NCBI GenBank assembly: GCA_022013205.1
Contig: JAKLQT010000244.1
Span: 1 to 36,843 of the forward strand
Source: Candidatus Omnitrophota bacterium
GTDB lineage: Bacteria; Omnitrophota; Gorgyraeia; B26-G9
DNA length: 36,843 nucleotides
Direction: 5' to 3'
Both the position numbers and the translations under genes were made by a program. The notes beneath the pieces were generated by a model, which was given only the letters and a program-made list of their open reading frames with translations, did not search any database and was not told where the DNA came from. Within the stretch, counting starts at the first letter, position 1. The number at the start of each line of letters is the position of its first letter. Below are positions 10,032-19,080 of this stretch, one piece after another.

Positions 10032-11900
10032 ATGTTCCGAACATTAAAATTTTATCCGCAGCAGACTATAGACCCGGAAAAGATATTCGCGCAGCTGGTT
10101 GAATTCGGCTACAAACGCAGCGAGCAGGTCGCGGAAAAAGGCGATTTTGCCTATCGCGGCTCGATACTCGATATTTACGCGGTGAATTACGAAAGCCCGG
10201 CACGCATCGAACTCGCCTTTGACAGCATCGAAAAGATTTTTACCTTCTCGCGGCAGACGGGAAAAATCATCAGCGAGCAGAATCCGCTCCTCGTCATGCC
10301 GGCAAGGATACTTTCCGCCCGGCAGCAGACGGAGCGCCTATCCATAAATAAATTCGAAGAACTGGAAGAGAACGATTTCCTCGTGCATATCGAACACGGC
10401 ATCGGCCGATACTGCGGCATCAGCGTGCTTAAAGGCAAGCGCCATATTAAAATTGAATACGCGGATAGCGCCTTTTTGTATGTTCCCTTTTCGCAAAAAC
10501 ATCTCCTGCAAAAATACATCGGCTTTAGCGGCCACGCGCCGCGGCTGCACAAGCTCGGCGGCAAGCTCTGGCAAAACACAAAAAATAAGGCGCAAAGAGG
10601 CGTCACCAGTTTTGCCATTGACCTTTTGAAAATCCAGGCAAAACGCAGCGCGCTTTCCGGGTTTTCCTTTTCCGCGGATACCGACTGGCAGCGCGAATTC
10701 GAAAGCCGCTTCCCGTTCCGCGAAACCGCGGACCAGAAAAAGGCCGCGGAAGACGTAAAAAAAGATATGGAGTCCGCGAAACCCATGGACCGGCTGCTCT
10801 GCGGCGATGTCGGCTACGGCAAGACCGAGCTCGCCTTCCGCGCCGCGTTCAAGGCGGTAATGGACAATAAACAGGTGGCCATGCTCGTGCCCACGACCAT
10901 TCTTGCCGAACAACACCACCACAACCTTTCCGAACGCGTTAAAGATTTTCCCGTAAACGTACAGATGCTCAGCCGATTCAAGAACAGCTCCGAACAGGAG
11001 CAAATCATCAAAGGCCTGCATCAAGGCACGGTGGATATCGTTATCGGCACGCACCGGCTTCTTTCCGATGATCTAAGCTTTAAAAAACTCGGGCTGATAA
11101 TCATCGACGAGGAACAGCGCTTCGGCGTCAAGGCAAAGGAAAAACTAAAACACCTGCGCGAGCTTGTCGACGTGCTCACGCTCACCGCCACGCCTATACC
11201 CCGCACATTGTACATGTCGCTTTTAGGCGTAAAAGACATGTCCACGATAAATACGCCTCCGGAAAACCGCCGGCCGATTGAAACTTTCGTAAGCGTTTAT
11301 GACGAGGAACTGGTAAAAAACGCCCTTGCCAACGAACTCGAACGCCACGGCCAGGTCTATTTCATCCATAACCGCATTGAAGACATCGAACAGATTTACG
11401 AACGCATTAAAATTATGCTGCCGCAGGCGCGTATTGCCGTGGGCCACGGCCGCATGCACGAAAAAGACCTGGAAAAGGTCATGCTTGATTTTATCGAACA
11501 TAAAATAGACATCCTTGTATCCACAACCATCGTCGAATCCGGCCTGGATATTCCCAATGCCAATACGCTGATCGTGAACAACGCGCATAATTTCGGCCTG
11601 GCAGACCTCTATCAGTTGCGCGGACGTGTCGGCAGGTTTGACCGCAAGGCTTACGCCTATTTCCTCATCCCCAAACACGCCTCCTTTAACCCGGACGCGA
11701 AAAGAAGGCTAAAATCAATACAAAAATTCACGGAACTCGGTTCCGGATTCAGAATCGCCATGGAAGACCTGGAAATCCGCGGCGCCGGAAACCTGCTCGG
11801 CGAGGAACAGCACGGCTACATCATGTCCATAGGCTTTGACCTTTACTGCCGGCTTCTGAAACAGGCGGTTGAAGCGCTCAAAAAACACGAACATCACTGA
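10032..11900 (+). CDS. mfd: Short Mfd-like (transcription-repair coupling factor) SF2 translocase, 622 aa
   Basis: RID-like EENDFLVHIEHGIGRYCGISVL; Walker A DRLLCGDVGYGKTELAFRAAF; DEEQRFGV; LTATPIPRTLYMSLLG; TRG-like ELGSGFRIAMEDLEIRGAGNLLGEEQHG. Lacks the usual extended N-terminus and C-terminal D7. Confidence 0.88.
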   Translation: MFRTLKFYPQQTIDPEKIFAQLVEFGYKRSEQVAEKGDFAYRGSILDIYAVNYESPARIELAFDSIEKIFTFSRQTGKIISEQNPLLVMPARILSARQQTERLSINKFEELEENDFLVHIEHGIGRYCGISVLKGKRHIKIEYADSAFLYVPFSQKHLLQKYIGFSGHAPRLHKLGGKLWQNTKNKAQRGVTSFAIDLLKIQAKRSALSGFSFSADTDWQREFESRFPFRETADQKKAAEDVKKDMESAKPMDRLLCGDVGYGKTELAFRAAFKAVMDNKQVAMLVPTTILAEQHHHNLSERVKDFPVNVQMLSRFKNSSEQEQIIKGLHQGTVDIVIGTHRLLSDDLSFKKLGLIIIDEEQRFGVKAKEKLKHLRELVDVLTLTATPIPRTLYMSLLGVKDMSTINTPPENRRPIETFVSVYDEELVKNALANELERHGQVYFIHNRIEDIEQIYERIKIMLPQARIAVGHGRMHEKDLEKVMLDFIEHKIDILVSTTIVESGLDIPNANTLIVNNAHNFGLADLYQLRGRVGRFDRKAYAYFLIPKHASFNPDAKRRLKSIQKFTELGSGFRIAMEDLEIRGAGNLLGEEQHGYIMSIGFDLYCRLLKQAVEALKKHEHH

Positions 11901-12016
11901 TATCCACATATCTATCGCTAAAAAAAAGCAAAACACGGCCTTGTGTTCAGCTGAATTTTATGTTATAGTATAATGTAAAATTACAACGCGCTAGACAATA
12001 TCCACAAGAGAGAAAA

Positions 12017-13000
12017 ATGAATTACCGTTCAATATTTTCACTATTAATCCTATTCGTAATAAGCATTCTGCTTGTTACTTGCGCCGTCGCGCAGCAGACG
12101 GAATTTACGCAAAAAATTCTCGCCGTAGTCGGCGGTCAAGCAATCACGCAAACCGACGTTGACGAGCTTCTTGCCCCGATCTACCTGCAGTATAAAAACA
12201 CCTATAAAGGCAATGACTTGAAACAAAAACTCGATATCGCCAGGGCAGACATACTCGAACAAATCATTGAGGATAAGCTTATCCTGCATGAGGCAAAACG
12301 CCGGGAGCTGACCGTTGACGAAAAAGAAGTCGATAAGCTTATCGAAGATTTAAAACAGGACTTTTCCTCATGGGAAGAATTCGAACAGGTATTAAAGAAC
12401 CAGAATACCAGCCTCACGGAACTGCGGAAACGTTATCGCGAACAACTGCTCATAAAGAAAGCCGTGGGCAAAGCGATAATCAGCAAAATCATCATTTCAC
12501 CCGGAGAAGTTGCCGATTATTACGAAGCACACAAAAACGATTTCAAAATACCCGAACAAATACATCTGCGCAGTATTTTTCTTAACGTAAATAACAACGA
12601 GGAAGAAATTCAAAAGAAAGCGGACGACATATACGCGCAATTAGAAAAAGGCACGCCTTTCGTAGAACTGGTGGAAAAATATTCCGAAGCGCCCAATGTG
12701 GTCGATGCCGGGGATATGGGCTTTATTAAACGCGGCTCCCTGCGCGCGGAGATTGAAAACACCGTCTTTACGCTTAAAACAGGCGCATACTCCAAACCGC
12801 TCAAAACTCCCGCCGGTTATTATATTTTTAAAATCGAAGGAAAAAAAGAAGCAACAACCTCTCCGCTGGAAAATGTCCAGGAAAACATACGGCGTTATTT
12901 ATTTGAGGAAAAGATTAAAGTAAGATTAAAAGAATGGATTGATAAACTAAAAACAACAACATTGATCGAGGTGAAAACGTATGGCAAAGAAAAAAGCTAA
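12017..13000 (+). CDS. SurA-like periplasmic peptidyl-prolyl isomerase (PpiC/parvulin domain), 327 aa
   Basis: Signal peptide; VVGGQAITQTDVDELL SurA-N-like; parvulin core IHLRSIFLNV...FVELVEKYSEAPNVVDAGDMGFIKRGSL...GAYSKPLKTPAGYYIFKIEG. Confidence 0.85.
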   Translation: MNYRSIFSLLILFVISILLVTCAVAQQTEFTQKILAVVGGQAITQTDVDELLAPIYLQYKNTYKGNDLKQKLDIARADILEQIIEDKLILHEAKRRELTVDEKEVDKLIEDLKQDFSSWEEFEQVLKNQNTSLTELRKRYREQLLIKKAVGKAIISKIIISPGEVADYYEAHKNDFKIPEQIHLRSIFLNVNNNEEEIQKKADDIYAQLEKGTPFVELVEKYSEAPNVVDAGDMGFIKRGSLRAEIENTVFTLKTGAYSKPLKTPAGYYIFKIEGKKEATTSPLENVQENIRRYLFEEKIKVRLKEWIDKLKTTTLIEVKTYGKEKS

Positions 13001-14039
13001 AATCGGTATTACCCTGGGCGACCCTGCCGGCATCGGTATGGAAATAACTCTTAAAGCGCTCCAGGACAAAAAAATCCGCGAATCCGCCACTTTTCTGCTT
13101 ATCGGGGATTACGGAGCTCTCACTCATCTGCAGCGTGACCTGAGAATTAAAGCCGTCAACTACCACATTATCTCCGATATCGGGCGGCTGCGTTTAAGCG
13201 AAGAACTCATAAATTTTGTCAACCTGGGAAATATCACCTTCAACATTCCGTACGGGAAAATCGACGGCCGCTGCGGCAAGGCCGCCTATGAATACATAAA
13301 TATGGCCTGCCTGCTCCTGCGTTCTCACGACAACCTTGACGCCTTAGTCACCGCCCCGATCAATAAGGAAGCCCTGCATTTAGCCGGGCACACATTCCAT
13401 GGCCATACCCAGATACTCGCGCAGCGGTTCAAGTCCCGCTACGTACGCATGATGTTCTGCGCGGAAAAACTGCGCGTGGTGCTCGTAACCATCCATGTGC
13501 CGCTGAAGAATGTTCCCGCTCTCGTAACGAAAAAAGAAGTGCAGGACACCATCTTTGCCGTGCAGCGCGTGATGAACACCAATTTCAAGATAAAAAGGCC
13601 GCGCATTGCCGTCTGCGGCCTAAACCCGCACGCCTCGGAAGACGGCTTATTCGGCACGGAAGAAGCGGAACATATTATTCCCGCGATAAAAAAAGCCAAA
13701 GCGCAGCACATAAGGGTTGAAGGCCCCTTCCCCAGCGACACTTTGTTCTGGAAGGCAAAAGAAGGGCAATACGACGCAGTTATCGCCATGTACCATGACC
13801 AGGCCTGCATTCCGTTTAAGACGCTCTATTTCGACAAAGGCGTCAACGTTACGCTCGGGCTTCCGTTCATCCGTACCTCTCCCGACCATGGCACGGCCTT
13901 TGACATCGCCGGGAAAAACATGGCCGACCCGCACGCGATGAAAGAAGCCATCCGTGTAGCGGTGGAAATGACTTCGAACATGCCGCGCAAACGAAAGAAA
14001 AAGAAAATTTATGTCCCGCACATCGAACATTCCGGTTGA
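12981..14039 (+). CDS. pdxA: 4-hydroxythreonine-4-phosphate dehydrogenase, 352 aa
   Basis: IGITLGDPAGIGMEI; TAPINKEALHLAGHTFHGHTQILA; AVCGLNPHASEDGLFGTEE; GPFPSDTLF; AMYHDQACIPFKTLYFDKGVNVTLGLPFIRTSPDHGTAFDIAG. Confidence 0.96.
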   Translation: MAKKKAKIGITLGDPAGIGMEITLKALQDKKIRESATFLLIGDYGALTHLQRDLRIKAVNYHIISDIGRLRLSEELINFVNLGNITFNIPYGKIDGRCGKAAYEYINMACLLLRSHDNLDALVTAPINKEALHLAGHTFHGHTQILAQRFKSRYVRMMFCAEKLRVVLVTIHVPLKNVPALVTKKEVQDTIFAVQRVMNTNFKIKRPRIAVCGLNPHASEDGLFGTEEAEHIIPAIKKAKAQHIRVEGPFPSDTLFWKAKEGQYDAVIAMYHDQACIPFKTLYFDKGVNVTLGLPFIRTSPDHGTAFDIAGKNMADPHAMKEAIRVAVEMTSNMPRKRKKKKIYVPHIEHSG

Positions 14040-14856
14040 TTACAAACCGCGGCCGAAAAAAAGGCTCGGGCAGCATTTCCTTATCGATAAAGCGGCGCTG
14101 GGAAACATCCTGGACGCCGCTCGGCTTTCTTCCGAGGACTACGTCCTGGAAATCGGCAGCGGGAGCGGCAACCTCAGCGTACTGCTGGCGAAACAAGCCG
14201 GAAGATTCTACGCCCTGGAAAAGGATACGGCCTTTAACGCGGTTCTTAAAAGCCGGCTCAAACCTTTCCCCTGCAGCAAAATCATCTTCACCGACATACT
14301 CGCGTTTGATATAAAAGAAATATTCGAAGGCAGAAAATATAAAGTGATCGGCAACATCCCCTATTACATCACCTCGCCGATTATCACGCGGCTCATCGAA
14401 CAGCGTGAATACATCGACACGATACTCATAACCATCCAGAAAGAAGTCGCGCAGCGCATCGTTGCCTGCCCGGGGACGAAAAACTACGGACGGCTTTCCA
14501 TACTTGCGCAATTCTACACCAGTCCGGAACTCATAACCATCTTTCCCAAAAAATTATTTTCTCCGGCTCCGGAAGTTGACTCCGCGCTGATACGCCTAAA
14601 AATACTCTCTTCCCCATCCATATCCGTTGCCTCGGAAAAGACGTTTTTTAGGGTGGTAAAGGCGATCTTCGCGCAGCGCAGAAAAACACTGTTAAACGGG
14701 TTGCTCGCCGCCGGCTTCGCGATTAATAAAGAAACAATGCTGGAGATACTGAAGAAAACGGATATTACGCCTTCATGCCGCGGGGAACAGCTAAAACTCT
14801 GCGAAATAGGCAGGCTCAGCGACGCGATCGAGGGATATTCACCGCAAAAGATTTAA
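14011..14856 (+). CDS. rsmA: 16S rRNA (adenine1518-N6/adenine1519-N6)-dimethyltransferase, 281 aa
   Basis: PKKRLGQHFLIDKAALGNIL; VLEIGSGSGNLSVLLA; VIGNIPYYITSPIITRLIE; FAQRRKTLLNGL. Confidence 0.95.
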   Translation: MSRTSNIPVDYKPRPKKRLGQHFLIDKAALGNILDAARLSSEDYVLEIGSGSGNLSVLLAKQAGRFYALEKDTAFNAVLKSRLKPFPCSKIIFTDILAFDIKEIFEGRKYKVIGNIPYYITSPIITRLIEQREYIDTILITIQKEVAQRIVACPGTKNYGRLSILAQFYTSPELITIFPKKLFSPAPEVDSALIRLKILSSPSISVASEKTFFRVVKAIFAQRRKTLLNGLLAAGFAINKETMLEILKKTDITPSCRGEQLKLCEIGRLSDAIEGYSPQKI

Positions 14857-15191
14857 ATCGCCGAACGCAAAACACGGTCAACTTCAATGGCCTTACGGTC
14901 AAAATCAATGCTGTTCAATTCTATCGGCTCAAGCTCATAAACGGAAGCATCATTGCCCTCTTCTATGATCTGCGCCTTAAATGTACTTACCTCACCTGCG
15001 CTAATGATGTTGTGCATCTCCGTACTTACCAATGCCTTCGGCAACTGCACGGATAAGGGGCATATTGATTCAACAGGCAGCATACAAAAAGCAAAACGGC
15101 TGGACATAACCACAATACTCAGAACTGTTATCGCGGAAATTTTCATATTAATTCTTTTCATCTTTCTCACTCTCCTGCTTTCGTTACTCAC
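14853..15191 (-). CDS. Small exported protein, leader/C-terminal-tag family (ends LRSAI), 112 aa; true start may be an internal Met
   Basis: MKRINMKISAITVLSIVVMSSRFAFC signal-like; PLSVQLPKAL resembling the LxPxVQI motif; C-terminus VDRVLRSAI; promoter copy at 15236-15264. Stop codon overlaps the rsmA stop on the opposite strand. Confidence 0.6.
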   Translation of the reverse strand: MSNESRRVRKMKRINMKISAITVLSIVVMSSRFAFCMLPVESICPLSVQLPKALVSTEMHNIISAGEVSTFKAQIIEEGNDASVYELEPIELNSIDFDRKAIEVDRVLRSAI

Positions 15192-15235
15192 TTCTCTGTT
15201 TAAAAAAATTAACCGTCTTTTCTAAAAGGTAATTA

Positions 15236-15264
15236 ATTATACCATATATTTTTCTTCTTTGCAA
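15236..15264 (-). promoter_or_regulatory. Promoter copy 1 of shared class: TTGCAA-17 bp-TATAAT
   Basis: Minus strand TTGCAAAGAAGAAAAATATATGGTATAAT, upstream of the 112-aa tagged gene. Confidence 0.8.
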
Positions 15265-15293
15265 CTCAGTCACGCCAAATATTTTATTACTGC

Positions 15294-15316
15294 AACATAT
15301 TGCAAAACAATGTGTT
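15294..15316. promoter_or_regulatory. Inverted repeat upstream of promoter copy 1 (aacatattg-5-caatgtgtt)
   Basis: Arms match with one mismatch; related sequence at 20348-20370 and 27115-27137 at nearly the same offset from the -35. Confidence 0.6.
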
Positions 15317-15404
15317 ATATAAATTTATCCGCAGAAAGATTATTCTTCTCTGCAGAAAAAACAAAAACTTGCGGCGTTTTATCCGCTATGAGCTATGAGC
15401 TATG

Positions 15405-15907
15405 TTATATCGCCTGTTCGATAAGCTCTAGGCGCTTCTTGTTAAACACTGTATTTTCTCTTTTGCCCCCCCATATCCATCATCTCCACACTTGTAGCCT
15501 TAATCCAATAGTCTTTTATAACCAAGAGGAATCCATATTCTTTCAGCTCTTTTCTCATAGCCAAAGAAAATCATATCCCAGTATTTACTCAAAGTTACTA
15601 AATTTTTGCTATTCCCATTTATCTTTTTTAAAAGGTTTGCCATCCACCTTTCAAAAACATTAATATCCTTCTTAATTCTCCCATGGCTATTTACAACAAC
15701 CTCGCCTGCCCCGCCCCAGGTAATATCTAATACCAAAAACGCCTGAATCAGCGCCAAAGCAATTATTTTAAATATTCTTTTGTTTTTTGGTTTTTCGTAT
15801 TTCCCAATTTCCATAAATTTCCATAAATTTCTTATTTCTTCGTTCTCGTCCCAGTGAGCGCAGCGAATGGTTTTAATTTTATTCATCCGGCAAATTTTTA
15901 TTTTCAA
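15405..15907 (-). pseudogene. Decayed leader/tag family member: leader KNKRIFKIIALALIQAFLVLDITWGG retained, C-terminal RLELIEQAI retained in another frame
   Basis: 135-aa ORF carries the leader; translating 15405-15481 on the minus strand gives WIWGGKRENTVFNKKRLELIEQAI* in a different frame, next to a C7 homopolymer at about 15466-15472. Confidence 0.75.
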
Positions 15908-18813
15908 ATCGATTGGGCAATAAAAAATTCGTTATTTTTAATTTTAAATGCGGTTACGGCACAAGGCATAACATCCGAAACGGGAATATCTCTCAAAAGA
16001 TGCCCGGCCATTTCTTCAACTTCCAGATTGGTAATATTAAGAGCCTCTCTAACGCGTTCTAAAGAAATACCACTTGTCATACACGCTCGGATATAAGTAT
16101 CTATTTCCTTTCCCAGATTAAATCGCTCAGCAATATATTCCCAGGCAGAAGCTTTCCCGTCAATTATCTGTCTTACCCGCAATAGCTCTTTAGCAAAAAA
16201 AATCCTCATTTGCCTACTGCCGCAATCAGAAATCACTTTAATTAACCTGCTAATATCCAAATTGCTTTTGGCTAAAAATTTTTCTATTTTTGCTATTTCA
16301 CGTTTTAATTCATCATCAGATGATTTACCGGCAACTGTTTTTAATATCTCTCGCATTAATAACAAACTCTCCAAAGAAAACATAAAAAGGCCAATGTTTT
16401 TCTCCGCTTCGGCGACATCTGATGTCAGTTCTGCCTGAAACGCTATTTTATTTTTTATTCTCTCCAGATAAACATTCACATCCTTTATCTGTGTATCTAT
16501 AAAATTACCATAAAGTTGTATAATCTTATCTCTGTCTTCACGGTTTTTGTTGAACCCAAAATTATCAGAATCATTATAAACAAGCATGTAAACCAACGCT
16601 TCATTAATAACCGCCTCTATTGGAAAACGTTCCTCATTTATTAATGAGGAAAATCTTCCTCCTATCTTCTGAGTCGACACCCTGCTCAGATTCTGCCTAT
16701 ACCATACCGGAACCACAATATTTGATTCAGGGAAACCATCAATAAAACTCATTTTAAATATTAAGCCTTCTTCTTTAAAATCAGGCCGTGAGATTAAATT
16801 ACGAAAACTCGGAGTATGGACATAATATTCCAAGAAATTATTTCCCCATGCCCCAAAGAATCTGTAACTCTTGGCCAAAGAATAAATTCTAAAAAAAGAA
16901 TCCCAAAAATCGGCCCATGTGGTATCAGAATTGATTAGTATAAAAAAATTTGTATTTTTAATTTTGTATTTCTCGCATAATTCGATAACCCGTTCTACAT
17001 CATTCATGGAATAACCAAGTTTTCCCCCTTTACCCAAACGACGGATTTCCCTGTCAGTAAAACCATCTACTCCAATTGCGATTCTTCCCAATCCGTTAAT
17101 CTTTGCCAATGACTCGAACAGTGATTCATCAATAATCTTTTTCCCATCTCTTTTTTTGAAAAAGCTATTCACCGAAACCGCTAATGAACCGCAGGTAAGC
17201 CCCAATCCCTGGGTGATTTTCAAAATCTCCATCCCACGGGATTTCTGGATAAACATATCGTCATCAACAAACCAGACAGTCAGGGCTTGTTTAAATTCCG
17301 CAGACAATTCATTTCCTTCATAAAGAGCAGACACCCTTTCTTTATATGCCGTTAAAAATTCCTTCACGCTGTCCACGGAAAATGTCCTGTATACCGGCCC
17401 CATAATCTGAGCGCAAAAACTACACCGGTAAGGGCATCCCCGGCTGGTAATCAATGTTAACCCATACTGAACATCCGATTTATTCAGAAAACCAAAATCA
17501 ATTTTAAACTCTTTCATCGCCTCATCAAGATTATAAAAATAATTCAGATAATCAAGATTTGCAGCAAGGCTAGTTTTACCGAACCGCAAATAGGCGCCAA
17601 ATAACGGTGTTAATTTAAAAGCTGTCTGCCGGGATAAATCCTGAGAGGCTTTCTGTCCTGCCAAAGAAACAAGCGCCTTTTTAAACACACCTTCTGCTTC
17701 TCCGGCAATAATCACATTTGCCTCTGGGATATGCTGAGCAAGCAAATCCGGAGCCAGCGTAACCGAAGGCCCTCCCAGAGCTATAACTACGTCTTTATTT
17801 ACCGCGCGGATAGCACGCACAAAATCCTGAACTGCCTTAATTTCATTGAGGGAAGGCGTAATCATTGATATAGCCATCACATCAATCTTCTCCAGATTAA
17901 TACATTCAATAATCCGGCTATTTTCCGCGTCAGTCGTGCCTTTTACGAATGAAATATTCATCCCTTCTTTTCTTAAACTCATTGCTAAAAACATATTCCC
18001 CAAAGAAGGCCCGGCAAGTGTCTCCGTCCGCGCATCGCGGGCATCAAAAAAATCGACAAAAAGCACGGAAGGTGATTTTTTGTTTTTCTTCAAAGGCATT
18101 TCAATATTTTTTCTAACCATTGTTTCTGTTTTTATACCGGCCATACCGTTAAATGCTTCCGCAATCAATGCCTGGATACGCTCTTTCTCCGCAAAGATAA
18201 GATTAATTCCAATATTTATCTGTAAAAAACAAGAATCTCTGCTTGATTTTATGGTAATTCCCTGCACATCATCACGAATCGTAATCTCGCCAAATACATC
18301 TTGCACTCTAAAACGCCTAAAAAATTCTTCCGCAATAAGCGACTGTATTCTCATCTTAGCCGCTTCCTTTTGCTGAGATGATTTTTCCGCTTCATAATCC
18401 TTACTCTCTTCCCTGACAAACCACGTCCCGGGAAAACCAATTGTTTGTTCCACCGGCAGATTATCTTTAGCACGAATAATCCTGCCTCCCGCGTCGAACT
18501 GAACCCTTGTTCTCTGGGGATAAATATTATATTTCTTTTGTTTAAGCTTTGATAATCGCAACTGCGGCAAATTGGTTATTTCATGGCCAATTTGTAACCC
18601 GCTACCCGGATTATAGCTGATGCCAAACTGGCCATAATCACTGTATGCTTTCTGAAATAATTCCTTATTTATTTCAAGCTGAGGGCTTAAACTGGTTACA
18701 ATCTTTCCGCACCTATCATTATCAGTGAAAGATAAATCACTAAATCCAAAATCCAGCATCATAAAAGCATGGATAAGCGCTAATGAAATTATTTTAAATA
18801 ACCTTTTATTCAT
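15904..18813 (-). CDS. B12-binding-domain radical SAM protein with family leader and C-terminal tag IAQSI, 969 aa
   Basis: Leader MNKRLFKIISLALIHAFMMLDF; TSLSPQLEI motif; B12-binding-like VVIALGGPSVTLAPDLLAQHIPEANVIIAGEAE; radical SAM CxxxCxxC ITSRGCPYRCSFCAQIMGPVYRTFS. Confidence 0.85.
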   Translation of the reverse strand: MNKRLFKIISLALIHAFMMLDFGFSDLSFTDNDRCGKIVTSLSPQLEINKELFQKAYSDYGQFGISYNPGSGLQIGHEITNLPQLRLSKLKQKKYNIYPQRTRVQFDAGGRIIRAKDNLPVEQTIGFPGTWFVREESKDYEAEKSSQQKEAAKMRIQSLIAEEFFRRFRVQDVFGEITIRDDVQGITIKSSRDSCFLQINIGINLIFAEKERIQALIAEAFNGMAGIKTETMVRKNIEMPLKKNKKSPSVLFVDFFDARDARTETLAGPSLGNMFLAMSLRKEGMNISFVKGTTDAENSRIIECINLEKIDVMAISMITPSLNEIKAVQDFVRAIRAVNKDVVIALGGPSVTLAPDLLAQHIPEANVIIAGEAEGVFKKALVSLAGQKASQDLSRQTAFKLTPLFGAYLRFGKTSLAANLDYLNYFYNLDEAMKEFKIDFGFLNKSDVQYGLTLITSRGCPYRCSFCAQIMGPVYRTFSVDSVKEFLTAYKERVSALYEGNELSAEFKQALTVWFVDDDMFIQKSRGMEILKITQGLGLTCGSLAVSVNSFFKKRDGKKIIDESLFESLAKINGLGRIAIGVDGFTDREIRRLGKGGKLGYSMNDVERVIELCEKYKIKNTNFFILINSDTTWADFWDSFFRIYSLAKSYRFFGAWGNNFLEYYVHTPSFRNLISRPDFKEEGLIFKMSFIDGFPESNIVVPVWYRQNLSRVSTQKIGGRFSSLINEERFPIEAVINEALVYMLVYNDSDNFGFNKNREDRDKIIQLYGNFIDTQIKDVNVYLERIKNKIAFQAELTSDVAEAEKNIGLFMFSLESLLLMREILKTVAGKSSDDELKREIAKIEKFLAKSNLDISRLIKVISDCGSRQMRIFFAKELLRVRQIIDGKASAWEYIAERFNLGKEIDTYIRACMTSGISLERVREALNITNLEVEEMAGHLLRDIPVSDVMPCAVTAFKIKNNEFFIAQSI

Positions 18814-19022
18814 ACTTCAGCCCTCTGCCATCATCCTTCAAGAAATCCCTCCCAGTTTCCATAAATTTCAATAAATTTCCAACAATTCCTTATTTCTCAG
18901 TTTTAATTTAATTTCAATCAATTTCCACGAGTTTCTAATAATTTCTAATTTCTCTCTCTGTCCCAGCGAACGCAGAGAGCGATCGTCCATCGGACTTCGG
19001 CTTGCAGCCTGCAGCAGCGTGT

Positions 19023-19069
19023 CAGCCATCAGCTATCAGCTATCAGCCATGAGCTATGAGCTATGAGCC
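19023..19069. repeat. Heptamer repeat tract (agccatc/agctatc/agccatg/agctatg)
   Basis: cagccatcagctatcagctatcagccatgagctatgagctatgagcc, period 7. Confidence 0.85.
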
Positions 19070-19080
19070 AACGAAGCCAT

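Noticed and set aside
10187-11678. Several long antisense ORFs (199, 238 and 151 aa) opposite mfd
   Set aside because: Shadow ORFs from GC-rich codon usage; the plus strand encodes a clear Mfd-like protein and the antisense translations show no family motifs.
13439-14511. Antisense ORFs opposite pdxA and rsmA (123, 127 and 214 aa)
   Set aside because: Opposite strongly recognisable PdxA and RsmA; no independent support.
19023-19069. Possible CRISPR array
   Set aside because: The repeats are short 7-nt tandem units without spacers; no cas genes seen.
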